From the NCBI RefSeq assembly GCF_009724685.1, contig NZ_WMEF01000003.1:186001-250000 (forward strand): a stretch of DNA of 64,000 bases, written 5' to 3'. Each line of letters begins with the position of its first letter. Position 1 is the stretch's first letter. A program made the position numbers and the translations under genes. This stretch comes from Lysinibacillus cavernae (GTDB lineage: Bacteria > Bacillota > Bacilli > Bacillales_A > Planococcaceae). Below the pieces are notes generated by a model. The model did not search any database. It was given only the letters and a program-made list of their open reading frames with translations, and was not told the DNA's origin. This document shows, piece after piece, positions 44,711-52,819 of the stretch.

Positions 44711-45115
44711 ATTGGGACAGAGAAATTAAAAATTGGCGAACTTGCAGAAAAAACAGGCATTACAAAACGAACAATCGATTATTATACAAACATTGGTTTG
44801 TTGGATGCAGAACGTTCTGCAACAAATTATCGCTATTATCATTCTGCCATGATTGGACGACTTCAATTTATTGAACAGCGCAAACAACAGGGGCTTTCAC
44901 TCGTGGAAATCCAGCATGAATTAAACATCACACCATTTGAAGAAATCGATGTACAAATGCTTCGTTTAAAGATGCAAGACCTAGAGCATGATGTAACTTC
45001 TCTGATAGAACAACTAAACAGTCAAGATCATAAAAAAATTGAAACGATTAAGAAAAACGTTTCACCGGAAAGTATTGCTTTAATGCAATCCTTACTATTA
45101 CTCATTCATAATTAG
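44711..45115 (+). CDS. MerR-family regulator with apparent ATT start
   Basis: A MerR-type winged helix (KIGELAEKTGITKRTIDYY, then NYRYYHSAMIGRLQFI) is followed by a coiled-coil dimerisation region, 134 residues in total. The DNA-binding part only exists if translation begins upstream of the first ATG (44798). The only start-like codon at the right distance from the ribosome site TTTGGAGGTG (44696-44704) and in frame is ATT 44711; TTG one base later is in a frame that stops after five codons. The gene is directly followed by the CNNM/CBS gene. No effector site is recognised. Confidence 0.72.
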   Translation: MGTEKLKIGELAEKTGITKRTIDYYTNIGLLDAERSATNYRYYHSAMIGRLQFIEQRKQQGLSLVEIQHELNITPFEEIDVQMLRLKMQDLEHDVTSLIEQLNSQDHKKIETIKKNVSPESIALMQSLLLLIHN

Positions 45116-45147
45116 GAGGTGACGTTCTGTTTTTACAGAACGACTAT
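45114..45147 (+). promoter_or_regulatory. ribosome site with hairpin before the CNNM/CBS start
   Basis: AGGAGGTGA (45114-45122), overlapping the MerR stop, is followed by a perfect 8-bp hairpin (CGTTCTGT, loop TTTT, ACAGAACG; 45123-45142). Five bases then lead to TTG 45148. If folded, spacing from AGGAGG to TTG is 8 bases. A CTG at 45127 in the same frame, 7 bases after AGGAGG, is the alternative start. Confidence 0.6.
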
Positions 45148-46482
45148 TTGGAGACCATAATAAACCTATCGATTTTCACCATTTTATTAGCTTTAACAGG
45201 CTTTTTCGTAGCAACAGAATTCGCTATTGTAAAGGTACGTTCATCAAGACTCGATCAATTGGTTGCAGAGGGCAATAAAAAAGCGATTGCTGCTAAGCAT
45301 GTTGTGAATCATTTAGACGAATACTTATCTGCCTGTCAATTAGGCATCACGGTAACAGCTCTTGGTATCGGGATGGTTGGTGAAAAAACGTTTGAATTCA
45401 TGCTTCACCCACTATTTGACATGGTCGGCATTTCGGATAAATACATGACGATCTTTACTATTGGTTCGGCCTTTGCCATTGCGACATTTTTACACGTAGT
45501 TGTCGGCGAACTAGCCCCAAAAACTGCTGCTATTCAAAAGGCGGAAAAAATTACTCTTCTTTTCGCAAAGCCGATTATGTTTTTCTATAAAATCATGTAC
45601 CCGTTTATTTGGTTCTTGAACGGCTCTGCACGAGTTTTGGTTGGTTTATTCGGAATGAAGCCCGCTAGTGAACATGAACTTTCTCATACAGAGGAAGAAT
45701 TGCGATTATTGCTGTCTGAAAGCTTTAAAAGTGGTGAAATCAATAAATCTGAGCTCAAATATGTGAATAACGTCTTTGAATTTGACGAACGTATTGCTCG
45801 TGAAATCATGGTTCCCAGAACAGAAATTGTTGGGATAGAACGAAATGAATCGTTTACAAATATCATTCATTACATTGCTGCTGAAAAATATACGCGCTAC
45901 CCTATTTATGACGGTGACCGCGACAATATTTTAGGCTTCATCAATGCCAAGGAACTATTTACTCATGGCTTACTTGAACAACTTACAGACGAAACGTTAG
46001 TTCTGGAGGATTATATTAATCCTGTTATTCGAGTAATTGAAACAATTCCGATTCAAGAATTACTTGTACGCATGCAAAAAGAGCGTATCCATATGGCCAT
46101 TTTAATGGATGAATATGGTGGTACATCCGGTCTTGTAACCGTTGAGGATATTTTAGAAGAAATTGTTGGTGAAATTCGAGATGAGTTCGATGATGATGAA
46201 ATTGCTGATATTCGAAAAATCACAGATAACCATTATATATTAAATGCAAAAATGCTTGTGGAAGATGTTGAAAAACTATTAAATATTACACTGGAAGCTG
46301 AAGAAGTGGAAACATTAGGTGGTTGGTTCTTAACTGTGAATAATGGCATCAAAGCATCTAAAAATATTGAGCTTGACTCCAATATCTTTAGCGTCTATGA
46401 GCAACAAGGTCATCAAATTCATTATATCGAGGTTCGTCCTCTACGAAAAAGCGCTCCTGTCATATCAGAAGTTCAATCGTAA
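45148..46482 (+). CDS. CNNM/CBS-domain membrane protein (DUF21-CBS-CorC_C)
   Basis: The 444-residue protein has an N-terminal DUF21 domain with three or four helices ([48 protein letters not shown]). Two CBS domains follow ([14 protein letters not shown] and [17 protein letters not shown]) and then a CorC/HlyC-type C-terminal domain. The family is linked to Mg2+ export and homeostasis. The start is TTG 45148 or CTG 45127. It forms a two-gene unit with the MerR regulator, which may control it. Confidence 0.9.
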   Translation: METIINLSIFTILLALTGFFVATEFAIVKVRSSRLDQLVAEGNKKAIAAKHVVNHLDEYLSACQLGITVTALGIGMVGEKTFEFMLHPLFDMVGISDKYMTIFTIGSAFAIATFLHVVVGELAPKTAAIQKAEKITLLFAKPIMFFYKIMYPFIWFLNGSARVLVGLFGMKPASEHELSHTEEELRLLLSESFKSGEINKSELKYVNNVFEFDERIAREIMVPRTEIVGIERNESFTNIIHYIAAEKYTRYPIYDGDRDNILGFINAKELFTHGLLEQLTDETLVLEDYINPVIRVIETIPIQELLVRMQKERIHMAILMDEYGGTSGLVTVEDILEEIVGEIRDEFDDDEIADIRKITDNHYILNAKMLVEDVEKLLNITLEAEEVETLGGWFLTVNNGIKASKNIELDSNIFSVYEQQGHQIHYIEVRPLRKSAPVISEVQS

Positions 46483-46574
46483 TTGTCTGAAACAGGTATT
46501 CCTTATTCCATTATTAGCCATTCCGCTATATAATGAATAGAGAAATATGATTCTAGTTTCAGGGGGCAATATAG

Positions 46575-46979
46575 ATGACATTGTTTAAGCTATATCATTC
46601 AGATGGTATTCACATTATTTCCGACGTAAAAAAACACAAAACAAATATTGAATTAAAAACAACTACAGGAGAAGTTCTCTATATTATCGTAGTGACAGAT
46701 GAAAACTATACAGTTTACGATGACCGTTTTGCAGGAGCTTCTAAGCAATTAAATTCAGTTGAAGCATTCGATATTGATGGAAGTTTTCGTAGTCTAGATT
46801 TTGATAATATGCGCTCCTTATTTAAAGAGGCTTTTACACAGCTATTACAGGAGATTGCTGAGTGTGTCAAAAATAAAGAAGAGCTCGTAGATATTGATAC
46901 ACTTCGCCATAAAGTAAGCGCACAGATTAAAGGCATCCATTTCCGTGTCATTTCTGATACGAAAAAATATGAAATTTAA
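46575..46979 (+). CDS. uncharacterised protein, 134 residues
   Basis: This soluble protein has a beta-rich first half (LFKLYHSDGIHIISDVKK, GEVLYIIVVTDENYTVYDD) and a helical second half. AGGGGGC lies 8 bases before the ATG. It has no signal, cysteine motif or domain that I recognise. Its place between the CBS protein and an XRE regulator is not informative. Base composition is like the surrounding genes, so it is likely a real gene. Confidence 0.6.
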   Translation: MTLFKLYHSDGIHIISDVKKHKTNIELKTTTGEVLYIIVVTDENYTVYDDRFAGASKQLNSVEAFDIDGSFRSLDFDNMRSLFKEAFTQLLQEIAECVKNKEELVDIDTLRHKVSAQIKGIHFRVISDTKKYEI

Positions 46980-47111
46980 CATCGAACAGGCTGTTCCAAT
47001 TTGGGCGGTCTGTTTTTTTATACAATTCCCTTCCCCCTATTGAAACAAAAACACGCATTTCTACTTTCATGTATAATGAAACATAACAATCTGAAAAAAG
47101 GGGTGTTTAGG

Positions 47112-47561
47112 ATGAATCGTGAACAATTAATCACACTCATTTCAGAAAAACTGAAATTAATCCGTACAGAAAAAGCTTTTACACAGGATCAAATGAGTGA
47201 TTTACTAGGGCTATCAAAAAAAACACTTGTCCAAATTGAAAAAGGTCGTATACTAGCTGGTTGGACAACCACTGTTGCCATTTGCACTTTGTGTCGTGAC
47301 AGTACAATTTTACAACATGAGCTTGGTGGTGATCCATTAGAGGTTGTAGATTTAATAGCGAATAATGGAACATTGCAGCCAAAAGAAAAAACGCTGGGTG
47401 GATACATATGGTGGAAAAACTTACAGGAGATTGCTGGTTTTCGACTACAACAAAACGTCATTAGTCAGCATTTCCGCATTTTAGACAACAATAACTTTCG
47501 CCTTATTTCAACATTTGATGAACAAATAGCTAAGCAAGTATGGGAAAAACTTAAGGTTTAA
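47112..47561 (+). CDS. XRE-family helix-turn-helix protein
   Basis: The 149-residue protein has an N-terminal HTH (EKAFTQDQMSDLLGLSKKTL, then VQIEKGR) followed by an uncharacterised C-terminal domain. Start 47112 is chosen because AAAGGGG precedes it; the longer reading has no ribosome site. The C-terminal part (GGYIWWKNLQEIAGFRLQQN) lacks a recognised ligand domain. A long imperfect inverted repeat (47584-47632) after the stop may end its transcript. Target unknown. Confidence 0.72.
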   Translation: MNREQLITLISEKLKLIRTEKAFTQDQMSDLLGLSKKTLVQIEKGRILAGWTTTVAICTLCRDSTILQHELGGDPLEVVDLIANNGTLQPKEKTLGGYIWWKNLQEIAGFRLQQNVISQHFRILDNNNFRLISTFDEQIAKQVWEKLKV

Positions 47562-47583
47562 TGTAATTGCTAGCTACTTTCCA

Positions 47584-47632
47584 ACGCACTAACAGTAGGA
47601 GCATCACTATTTGCTTCTGCTGTAATGTGTTA
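47584..47632 (+). terminator. imperfect inverted repeat after the XRE gene
   Basis: AACGCACTAACAG...GAGCA pairs imperfectly with TGCTTCTGCTGTAATGTGTT. A C-rich, not T-rich, stretch follows, so terminator function is uncertain. The remainder of 47633-47850 is AT-rich promoter sequence for the next gene. Confidence 0.4.
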
Positions 47633-47850
47633 CCCCCCTCTCTTTCCTCTTCCACAACCTCCACACTCTAGACAAATGAATAAAGAAATGAAATCCTCTC
47701 ACATATGATAAAGAAAAAAATAGTAATAAGAGAATTGTTTCTTCGAAAATTCTACACAAATAGGCCAGTAGAAGCTAGAAAAGTCGAAATTTGTATAATA
47801 ATTCTCTATACTAAATAGTGAAGCTGTACTATTAGAAAGGATGCTCGTAC

Positions 47851-48585
47851 ATGAAGCGAATACTAGCAATCAGTGATATACATGGAGAACTAAGGCTTTT
47901 AGAAGAATTACTAATAAAAGCAAACTACGATCCAATGAACGATCAGCTTTTTTTACTAGGTGATTACATCGACAGAGGCCCCGCCTCTAGTGGTGTATTA
48001 AATTTAGTTAGCGAATTACAAGAGAAGGGTGCACGCGTTTTGCTTGGTAATCACGAAGCTATTATGCTCAAGGCTTGCCGTTCTGGCCTTGCTAAGTCTT
48101 GGAACCATTGGGTAGGACTTTGTGGTGGAGAGGCAACACTCGCAAGCTATGGCTACCAATTAGCAGATTTTGAGGAGGCTATTCAAAGCAATACCTTGCC
48201 TAGCTTTATAAAATCATTACCAAAGCTTGAAGAACATTTGCAGTTGATTGAAACCTTTGAAATATATATTGAATTAGAGGATGCTATTTTCGTCCATGGC
48301 GGTGTCGTACCAGGTGTTGCCATGGCTGACACTGACCCTATGAAGTTAATTTGGATTCGCGAGGAATTTCATGCAGGCTATCGAGGGGAAAAAACGGTCA
48401 TTTTTGGTCATACCCCTACGCATAATCTACATCATGACCCAACTGATTATCGTGTCTACTTCGGAGAAAATAATATTATCGGCATTGATGGTGGCGCTGT
48501 TTTTGGCGGAAAGTTACATGCATTTGAGTGGCCAAGTCGCCAAATCATTTCAGTGGATAATAAAAAACCAACAAGTAACGAGTAA
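47851..48585 (+). CDS. PPP-family metallophosphatase (PrpE/serine-threonine phosphatase-like)
   Basis: This 244-residue calcineurin-type phosphoesterase has all metal motifs: SDIHGE, LGDYIDRGP, LLGNHEA, FVHGG and FGHTPT. It binds two metal ions and may act on phosphoproteins or diadenosine tetraphosphate, as its relatives PrpE and ApaH do; sequence does not tell which. AGAAAGGAT lies before the ATG. It ends in a terminator whose first arm is within the last codons. Confidence 0.85.
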   Translation: MKRILAISDIHGELRLLEELLIKANYDPMNDQLFLLGDYIDRGPASSGVLNLVSELQEKGARVLLGNHEAIMLKACRSGLAKSWNHWVGLCGGEATLASYGYQLADFEEAIQSNTLPSFIKSLPKLEEHLQLIETFEIYIELEDAIFVHGGVVPGVAMADTDPMKLIWIREEFHAGYRGEKTVIFGHTPTHNLHHDPTDYRVYFGENNIIGIDGGAVFGGKLHAFEWPSRQIISVDNKKPTSNE

Positions 48586-48602
48586 ACTTGTTGGTTTTAT
48601 TT
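48562..48602 (+). terminator. terminator of the metallophosphatase gene
   Basis: AAAACCAACAAGT pairs with ACTTGTTGGTTTT, followed by ATTTTAG. The first arm overlaps the end of the coding sequence. Confidence 0.85.
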
Positions 48603-48692
48603 TAGCAATTGTTTTGTAACGAGGTAAGTAAGTTTCTCCATTTACAGAGCGGAGTTGCATGCTTTTTTCAAGCAAGCTAGGCGGGGGTGCTA

Positions 48693-49643
48693 TTAATATA
48701 GCTTAAAGATAACCCCTACTAGCGAGTACACAATGACTGTTGAGAATAATATGGTCATATGGAACAATGAAAAGACAAACATTTTTGTAGCCCATTTCAC
48801 TTGATCGGTATTACTATGATAGCCATAAATACTCATCACGAGCCAGGCAACACTTAAAATCAATGCAACAAGCATAATACCAACACTTATAGAGCCAAAT
48901 AGAAAGCTTGATAGAATCAATAAAATCAAATAAAAATTAGTTTGATAATACGTACGACGCATCCCTTTGACAACTGGAAGCATTGGCACACTAGCTGCTT
49001 CATAGTCTACTCGTTTACGAATAGCAATGGCATAAAAATGAGGCATTTGCCAAATAACCATGACAAAAAATAGACCAAGTATCGCAGGGTGGGTAATATC
49101 AGTAGACACCGCTGACCAACCAATTAATGGAGGTACTGCACCACTAATACTTCCAATTTCTGTATTATAAATTGTGCGACGTTTTGTCCACATTGTATAA
49201 GGGACTACATATAAAAATACACCTAATAAACCAAATGCAGCTGCTAGTGGCGAGGCAAGTGCCAACACTGCTACCCCTATAATTAACAAAGCAACCGCTA
49301 ACGATAAAGTCGATTTTGCTGACATTTCCCCTGTTACAGTTGGTCTGTTTTTTGTACGGGGCATAATCGCATCAATATCACGGTCATAGACATTATTAAA
49401 GGCCCCTGCTGCTCCAATTACAAGGGCAGAACCGATTGTTGAAAAAATGATTTCTGGTATGTTGTCTATAAACGTCATTTTATTTTTGTACATTCCTAGC
49501 GTTAAACCAGCCCACATAGGGATTAAATTTGATTTGATAATTCCTGTTTTGACTGTTTGCGCTAAAATAGTAGAGCGTGATGACTTCCCTCTTGATTTTT
49601 CGGAGGATTGTGGTTTATGCTCCGTTTTCAGATTTTGTTCCAT
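48693..49643 (-). CDS. ctaB: heme O synthase (protoheme IX farnesyltransferase)
   Basis: This 316-residue UbiA-family enzyme has about nine helices. It attaches farnesyl to heme b to make heme O for terminal oxidases. The Asp-rich motif is NNVYDRDIDAIMPRTKNRP, and the second is in the YxxxxKR region (YTMWTKRRTIYN). The first 35 residues are a polar Lys/Ser-rich extension. It stands apart from any ctaA/C-G genes, so it may correspond to the second B. subtilis copy (CtaO). Confidence 0.92.
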   Translation of the reverse strand: MEQNLKTEHKPQSSEKSRGKSSRSTILAQTVKTGIIKSNLIPMWAGLTLGMYKNKMTFIDNIPEIIFSTIGSALVIGAAGAFNNVYDRDIDAIMPRTKNRPTVTGEMSAKSTLSLAVALLIIGVAVLALASPLAAAFGLLGVFLYVVPYTMWTKRRTIYNTEIGSISGAVPPLIGWSAVSTDITHPAILGLFFVMVIWQMPHFYAIAIRKRVDYEAASVPMLPVVKGMRRTYYQTNFYLILLILSSFLFGSISVGIMLVALILSVAWLVMSIYGYHSNTDQVKWATKMFVFSLFHMTILFSTVIVYSLVGVIFKLY

Positions 49644-49955
49644 TCATCTTAATTCCTTTTCTCCATAATTTCTACTCGCTTTCGTCGATAGAAAGCGACA
49701 AAATTTGCATCTAGCACATCAAATTATTATTTTACCCCTTTTAGATCTGTTCTGTCTCTATGTTCACATAAAGTACATGTTTTCATCTAACAAAGCACGT
49801 TCATTCACAACATCTTCTATGATACCACCGACTGGCATGAATTTGAACCTTCTTGCCTCGATTCTTCCAATCACTATTCAAGAAAAATAATTTGGTAAAA
49901 AAATAGCCTTATGTAGCCAAAAAAACCGAGACAATTTTTTGCCTCGGTATACCTA
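49644..49955. other. intergenic region before ctaB
   Basis: 312 bases without a gene. Apart from the terminator of the esterase at its right end, I see only AT-rich sequence that should hold the minus-strand ctaB promoter. No repeat or convincing small reading frame. Confidence 0.5.
49919..49948 (-). terminator. terminator of the esterase gene
   Basis: On the minus strand CCGAGGC pairs with GTCTCGG around AAAAAATT and is followed by seven T. It lies 9 bases after the stop codon. Confidence 0.85.
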
Positions 49956-50609
49956 TTATTGACTATCTTCCTGTAATTGCTGTGCTAAAAATGCCACAAG
50001 ATCACGCATATTGTCAGGTGTTACACCGTGTCCATCCTGATATTGTTTAAATGTCACAGTTGCACCAAATTGTTCGAACATTTCTCTGCTTTCTACACTC
50101 CATTGAGAAGGAATGACGTAATCATAATCACCGTGGGAAATAAAAGCATGTAAATGTTCTACTGAGCGGATAGCATATTCCTCTGTCACAAACTTTGGTG
50201 TATAACCACTTAATGCAACGATTCCTGTCACTAAATTACCCATCACAAAAGCAAGTGATTGTGCTAATACGGCACCTTGGCTAAAGCCTAATACAAATAC
50301 TTTATGAGGATCGATTTGATATTCATCTACGGCCTCTAATATAAACCTTTGTAGCGCTACTAACACTTTATCAAAGATTGCACGATCCGGTTGCCCTATC
50401 TCTTGAATCGTGAAAAAAGCATAACCTGGTTTCTGTGTAATCGGCCCTCGTAAGCTAAATATATGACATTGCTCTTGAAAATCCTGTACTAATTGTGGTA
50501 AATCATCTTCATGACTGCCCATACCATGCAATAAAAAAATGGCAGGGTATTTTTTCGTAGGGTCCATATTTGTAGGTTGCGTATGTTTAAAAGTAAATGG
50601 TGTATTCAT
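49956..50609 (-). CDS. alpha/beta hydrolase, phospholipase/carboxylesterase family
   Basis: The 217-residue hydrolase has the nucleophile elbow GFSQGA, the oxyanion loop LLHGMGSHEDD, the aspartate in SHGDYDYVIP and the histidine in QDGHGV. Size and order match the small esterase family (YpfH/Est-like) acting on short esters or lysophospholipids. It is cytosolic. The neighbouring unknown gene at 50645 precedes it by 35 bases, so the two may be co-transcribed. Confidence 0.87.
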   Translation of the reverse strand: MNTPFTFKHTQPTNMDPTKKYPAIFLLHGMGSHEDDLPQLVQDFQEQCHIFSLRGPITQKPGYAFFTIQEIGQPDRAIFDKVLVALQRFILEAVDEYQIDPHKVFVLGFSQGAVLAQSLAFVMGNLVTGIVALSGYTPKFVTEEYAIRSVEHLHAFISHGDYDYVIPSQWSVESREMFEQFGATVTFKQYQDGHGVTPDNMRDLVAFLAQQLQEDSQ

Positions 50610-50644
50610 GTATTTAATTTCCTTTCAAGTAAATCTTAACAAAG

Positions 50645-51202
50645 TTATAGTAATTTTGTTTTATTAATCAATCCATCTGTATGGTAAGCAATATATCCAT
50701 TGACTATACGAATCGTTTCTTGAGGATCTGCGTCAAAGAGTACTTTCGATTGCTCTGGCGTTGATACAAGAACTGTTAATAAATCCATACGCATAGAATG
50801 CCCAGCAGAGCTATATGCATAATCATAAATGATATTTTCCTCTGTCATGCCTTCTGTTTCATATTGACTATGGAATAAGTCCTTTGCTGCATCCATTTGC
50901 TCTGCAACCTGTTGACGAACTCGCATCTGATGCATTAATAATTCCTCTTCAAGAGCTGCTGGCTTCACCCACTTTTTCGCCTGAAGCATTTTCAGAAATT
51001 CTTGCTCCCACGCCTGTTCATTTTCAGTAAAATAAAGCATATTGATCATCAGCATATCCCAAAATTCAAATGAAGTTGCTGCTGAATCTCGCTGCATCGC
51101 AATTGTTTCTTTAAAGTGTTTTTCCACCTTTGAAATATTCATATTACGAACTAAATGATTACATACGTTTTCAATAAATTTATTTGCCGCTTCTTGTGCC
51201 AT
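50645..51202 (-). CDS. uncharacterised soluble protein, 185 residues
   Basis: This is a helical, Met/Gln/Glu-rich protein without signal, membrane helices or recognised motifs. The central segment (MHQMRVRQQVAEQMDAAKDL) looks coiled. A weak ribosome site (AAGGACGG) precedes the ATG. It lies just upstream of the esterase. No function can be assigned. Confidence 0.6.
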   Translation of the reverse strand: MAQEAANKFIENVCNHLVRNMNISKVEKHFKETIAMQRDSAATSFEFWDMLMINMLYFTENEQAWEQEFLKMLQAKKWVKPAALEEELLMHQMRVRQQVAEQMDAAKDLFHSQYETEGMTEENIIYDYAYSSAGHSMRMDLLTVLVSTPEQSKVLFDADPQETIRIVNGYIAYHTDGLINKTKLL

Positions 51203-51300
51203 AAAAAAATCCGTCCTTTATATCTACAAATCATTTTCTTACTTATCATACCATGATTGTGGAATATGGCAACGAACCCCTCTTAATACATTTACCAATA

Positions 51301-51340
51301 AAAATGATGTCTCCAATTGCATTTGGAGACATCAAAAATA
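51301..51340 (-). terminator. terminator after the TPR gene
   Basis: GATGTCTCCAA pairs with TTGGAGACATC around a 6-base loop, flanked by A- and T-rich runs. It lies 3 bases past the stop at 51343. Confidence 0.88.
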
Positions 51341-51342
51341 AC

Positions 51343-52044
51343 TTAAGAAAAAACATAGCTATCCATATTATCAATTGTATTTTGAATAGCCTCTTTTAAT
51401 GATCGCTGTTGTTCACCACAAGAAGCAAGAGCCTCCTCTAATGCGAGTGCGGCATTCGCCATAAATAGGGCCATTTGCAAATCCTTAGCCAATTGAATAA
51501 GCACAAGTGCTTTATTCCATTTCCAACGAGGGTTTGTTGAATCTAAATCAATTGCCTGCTCTAAATAGCCAAGTGCATCGAAAGGCATCCAGCCAAATCG
51601 ATGCATGGTTTGACCTGTTATGCCCCAATACACAGCCTTATTTGGATTTTCCTTTACCGCTTGTTGAAAGCAGTGAACACTCTCCTTGTAATGATGGGCA
51701 AATAAGAACAGCTCCCCTTGTGTAAAAAAGGATTGCGCCTTATCAGATGGCGTACCTGTTTTCGCTACTTCTTCCAATTGCTTAATACGATTCGCAAATG
51801 TCTCTTCGTCTTTAATTGCACGAATTTCTACAACTAAATCAGATTCTGGATAGCTTTCATTAGCTCGTTCCATATGCTGGATTTCTACATCAGCTGTTGA
51901 CTTTGGATAGCGATCAAACTCATATTCTTCTAGTAAAGTGATATATTTTTGTGCCAATGCTTTTTCCTCTTCGTTTGTATCCATCTTCGCTAATTTATAG
52001 CATTTCATCAGTTCACCATTATAAAAATAATCATCCAATGACAT
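51343..52044 (-). CDS. TPR-repeat protein
   Basis: The 233-residue cytosolic protein has at least two tetratricopeptide units (AQSFFTQGELFLFAHHYKES, then WGITGQTMHRFGWMPFDALG) and a third helix pair towards the C-terminus. TPRs mediate protein binding; the partner is unknown. The acidic N-terminus is helical. GGAGGA lies before the ATG at 52044. It is a single gene between terminators. Confidence 0.7.
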   Translation of the reverse strand: MSLDDYFYNGELMKCYKLAKMDTNEEEKALAQKYITLLEEYEFDRYPKSTADVEIQHMERANESYPESDLVVEIRAIKDEETFANRIKQLEEVAKTGTPSDKAQSFFTQGELFLFAHHYKESVHCFQQAVKENPNKAVYWGITGQTMHRFGWMPFDALGYLEQAIDLDSTNPRWKWNKALVLIQLAKDLQMALFMANAALALEEALASCGEQQRSLKEAIQNTIDNMDSYVFS

Positions 52045-52097
52045 TTACGATTCCTCCAGTGTACAACTTTTCAGTATTTTTAGTATACACTACAAAA

Positions 52098-52139
52098 ACG
52101 AAAGAGACTGTATCAAAATAACTTTCGATACAGTCTCAC
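52098..52139 (-). terminator. terminator of the thioredoxin-like gene
   Basis: GAGACTGTATC pairs with GATACAGTCTC (12-base loop), followed on the minus strand by TTTCGTTTTT. Confidence 0.88.
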
Positions 52140-52145
52140 ACTTCT

Positions 52146-52625
52146 CTATTTATTTAACACAACCGTATTTAAAAAAGTACGTAAATCCTCTTCTTTAAGA
52201 GCTCCTACAAAACGATTTACTTCTTTACCACCTTCGAAACGAATAAATGTTGGCGTTGCTTCAATATTATATTTATTCCATAAATCTTCATATTCATAGA
52301 CATTCAATTGTGCAACATCAACGCCTAGTTCATCGGCAACTGGCATTAATACTGGTGTGAATGCTTGACAGTGAACACAAATTGGACTGAAGAAGTAAGC
52401 ATTAACCGCTTCACCAGCTTCAATTTTAGCTTCTAGTTCATCTGGTAACATAATGTTTTGATAGTTTTTATCGTCTAATTGATCAATTGTTTCTTGTTTT
52501 AGCTTTTTATCGCCATAAGGGTTGTTTCCGCTTTCTAATTTACTTTTGTTTGAGACATTGGTAAGCACAATAATTGCTGCAAATAAAACAACAATAACGG
52601 AACCAATAATTAATAATTTTTTCAC
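52146..52625 (-). CDS. membrane-anchored thioredoxin-fold protein
   Basis: This 159-residue protein has an N-terminal membrane anchor (LLIIGSVIVVLFAAIIVLT) and an extracellular thioredoxin domain. The active site is CVHC (AYFFSPICVHCQAFTP) and the cis-proline lies in EATPTFIRF. It should reduce or exchange disulfides outside the membrane, like ResA or BdbA relatives, but the partner is unknown. AGGAGG precedes the ATG. Downstream is the Pip gene on the other strand. Confidence 0.87.
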   Translation of the reverse strand: MKKLLIIGSVIVVLFAAIIVLTNVSNKSKLESGNNPYGDKKLKQETIDQLDDKNYQNIMLPDELEAKIEAGEAVNAYFFSPICVHCQAFTPVLMPVADELGVDVAQLNVYEYEDLWNKYNIEATPTFIRFEGGKEVNRFVGALKEEDLRTFLNTVVLNK

Positions 52626-52819
52626 TAGAGTAGTGACCTCCTTTTTTACACTAAAAGCCTAGTTTTAGTGCATTCGCGATTGATTATAAAGTGTTTTGAA
52701 AACCTAGTAAACTAATTTGCCTTTAAATGAAGATATTTCACATTTATAACATAATTTTAAGTATATTTGGGAACATACATAATGAGAGATCATGCGAAAT
52801 TTGAATGTGGGGTGATTAG

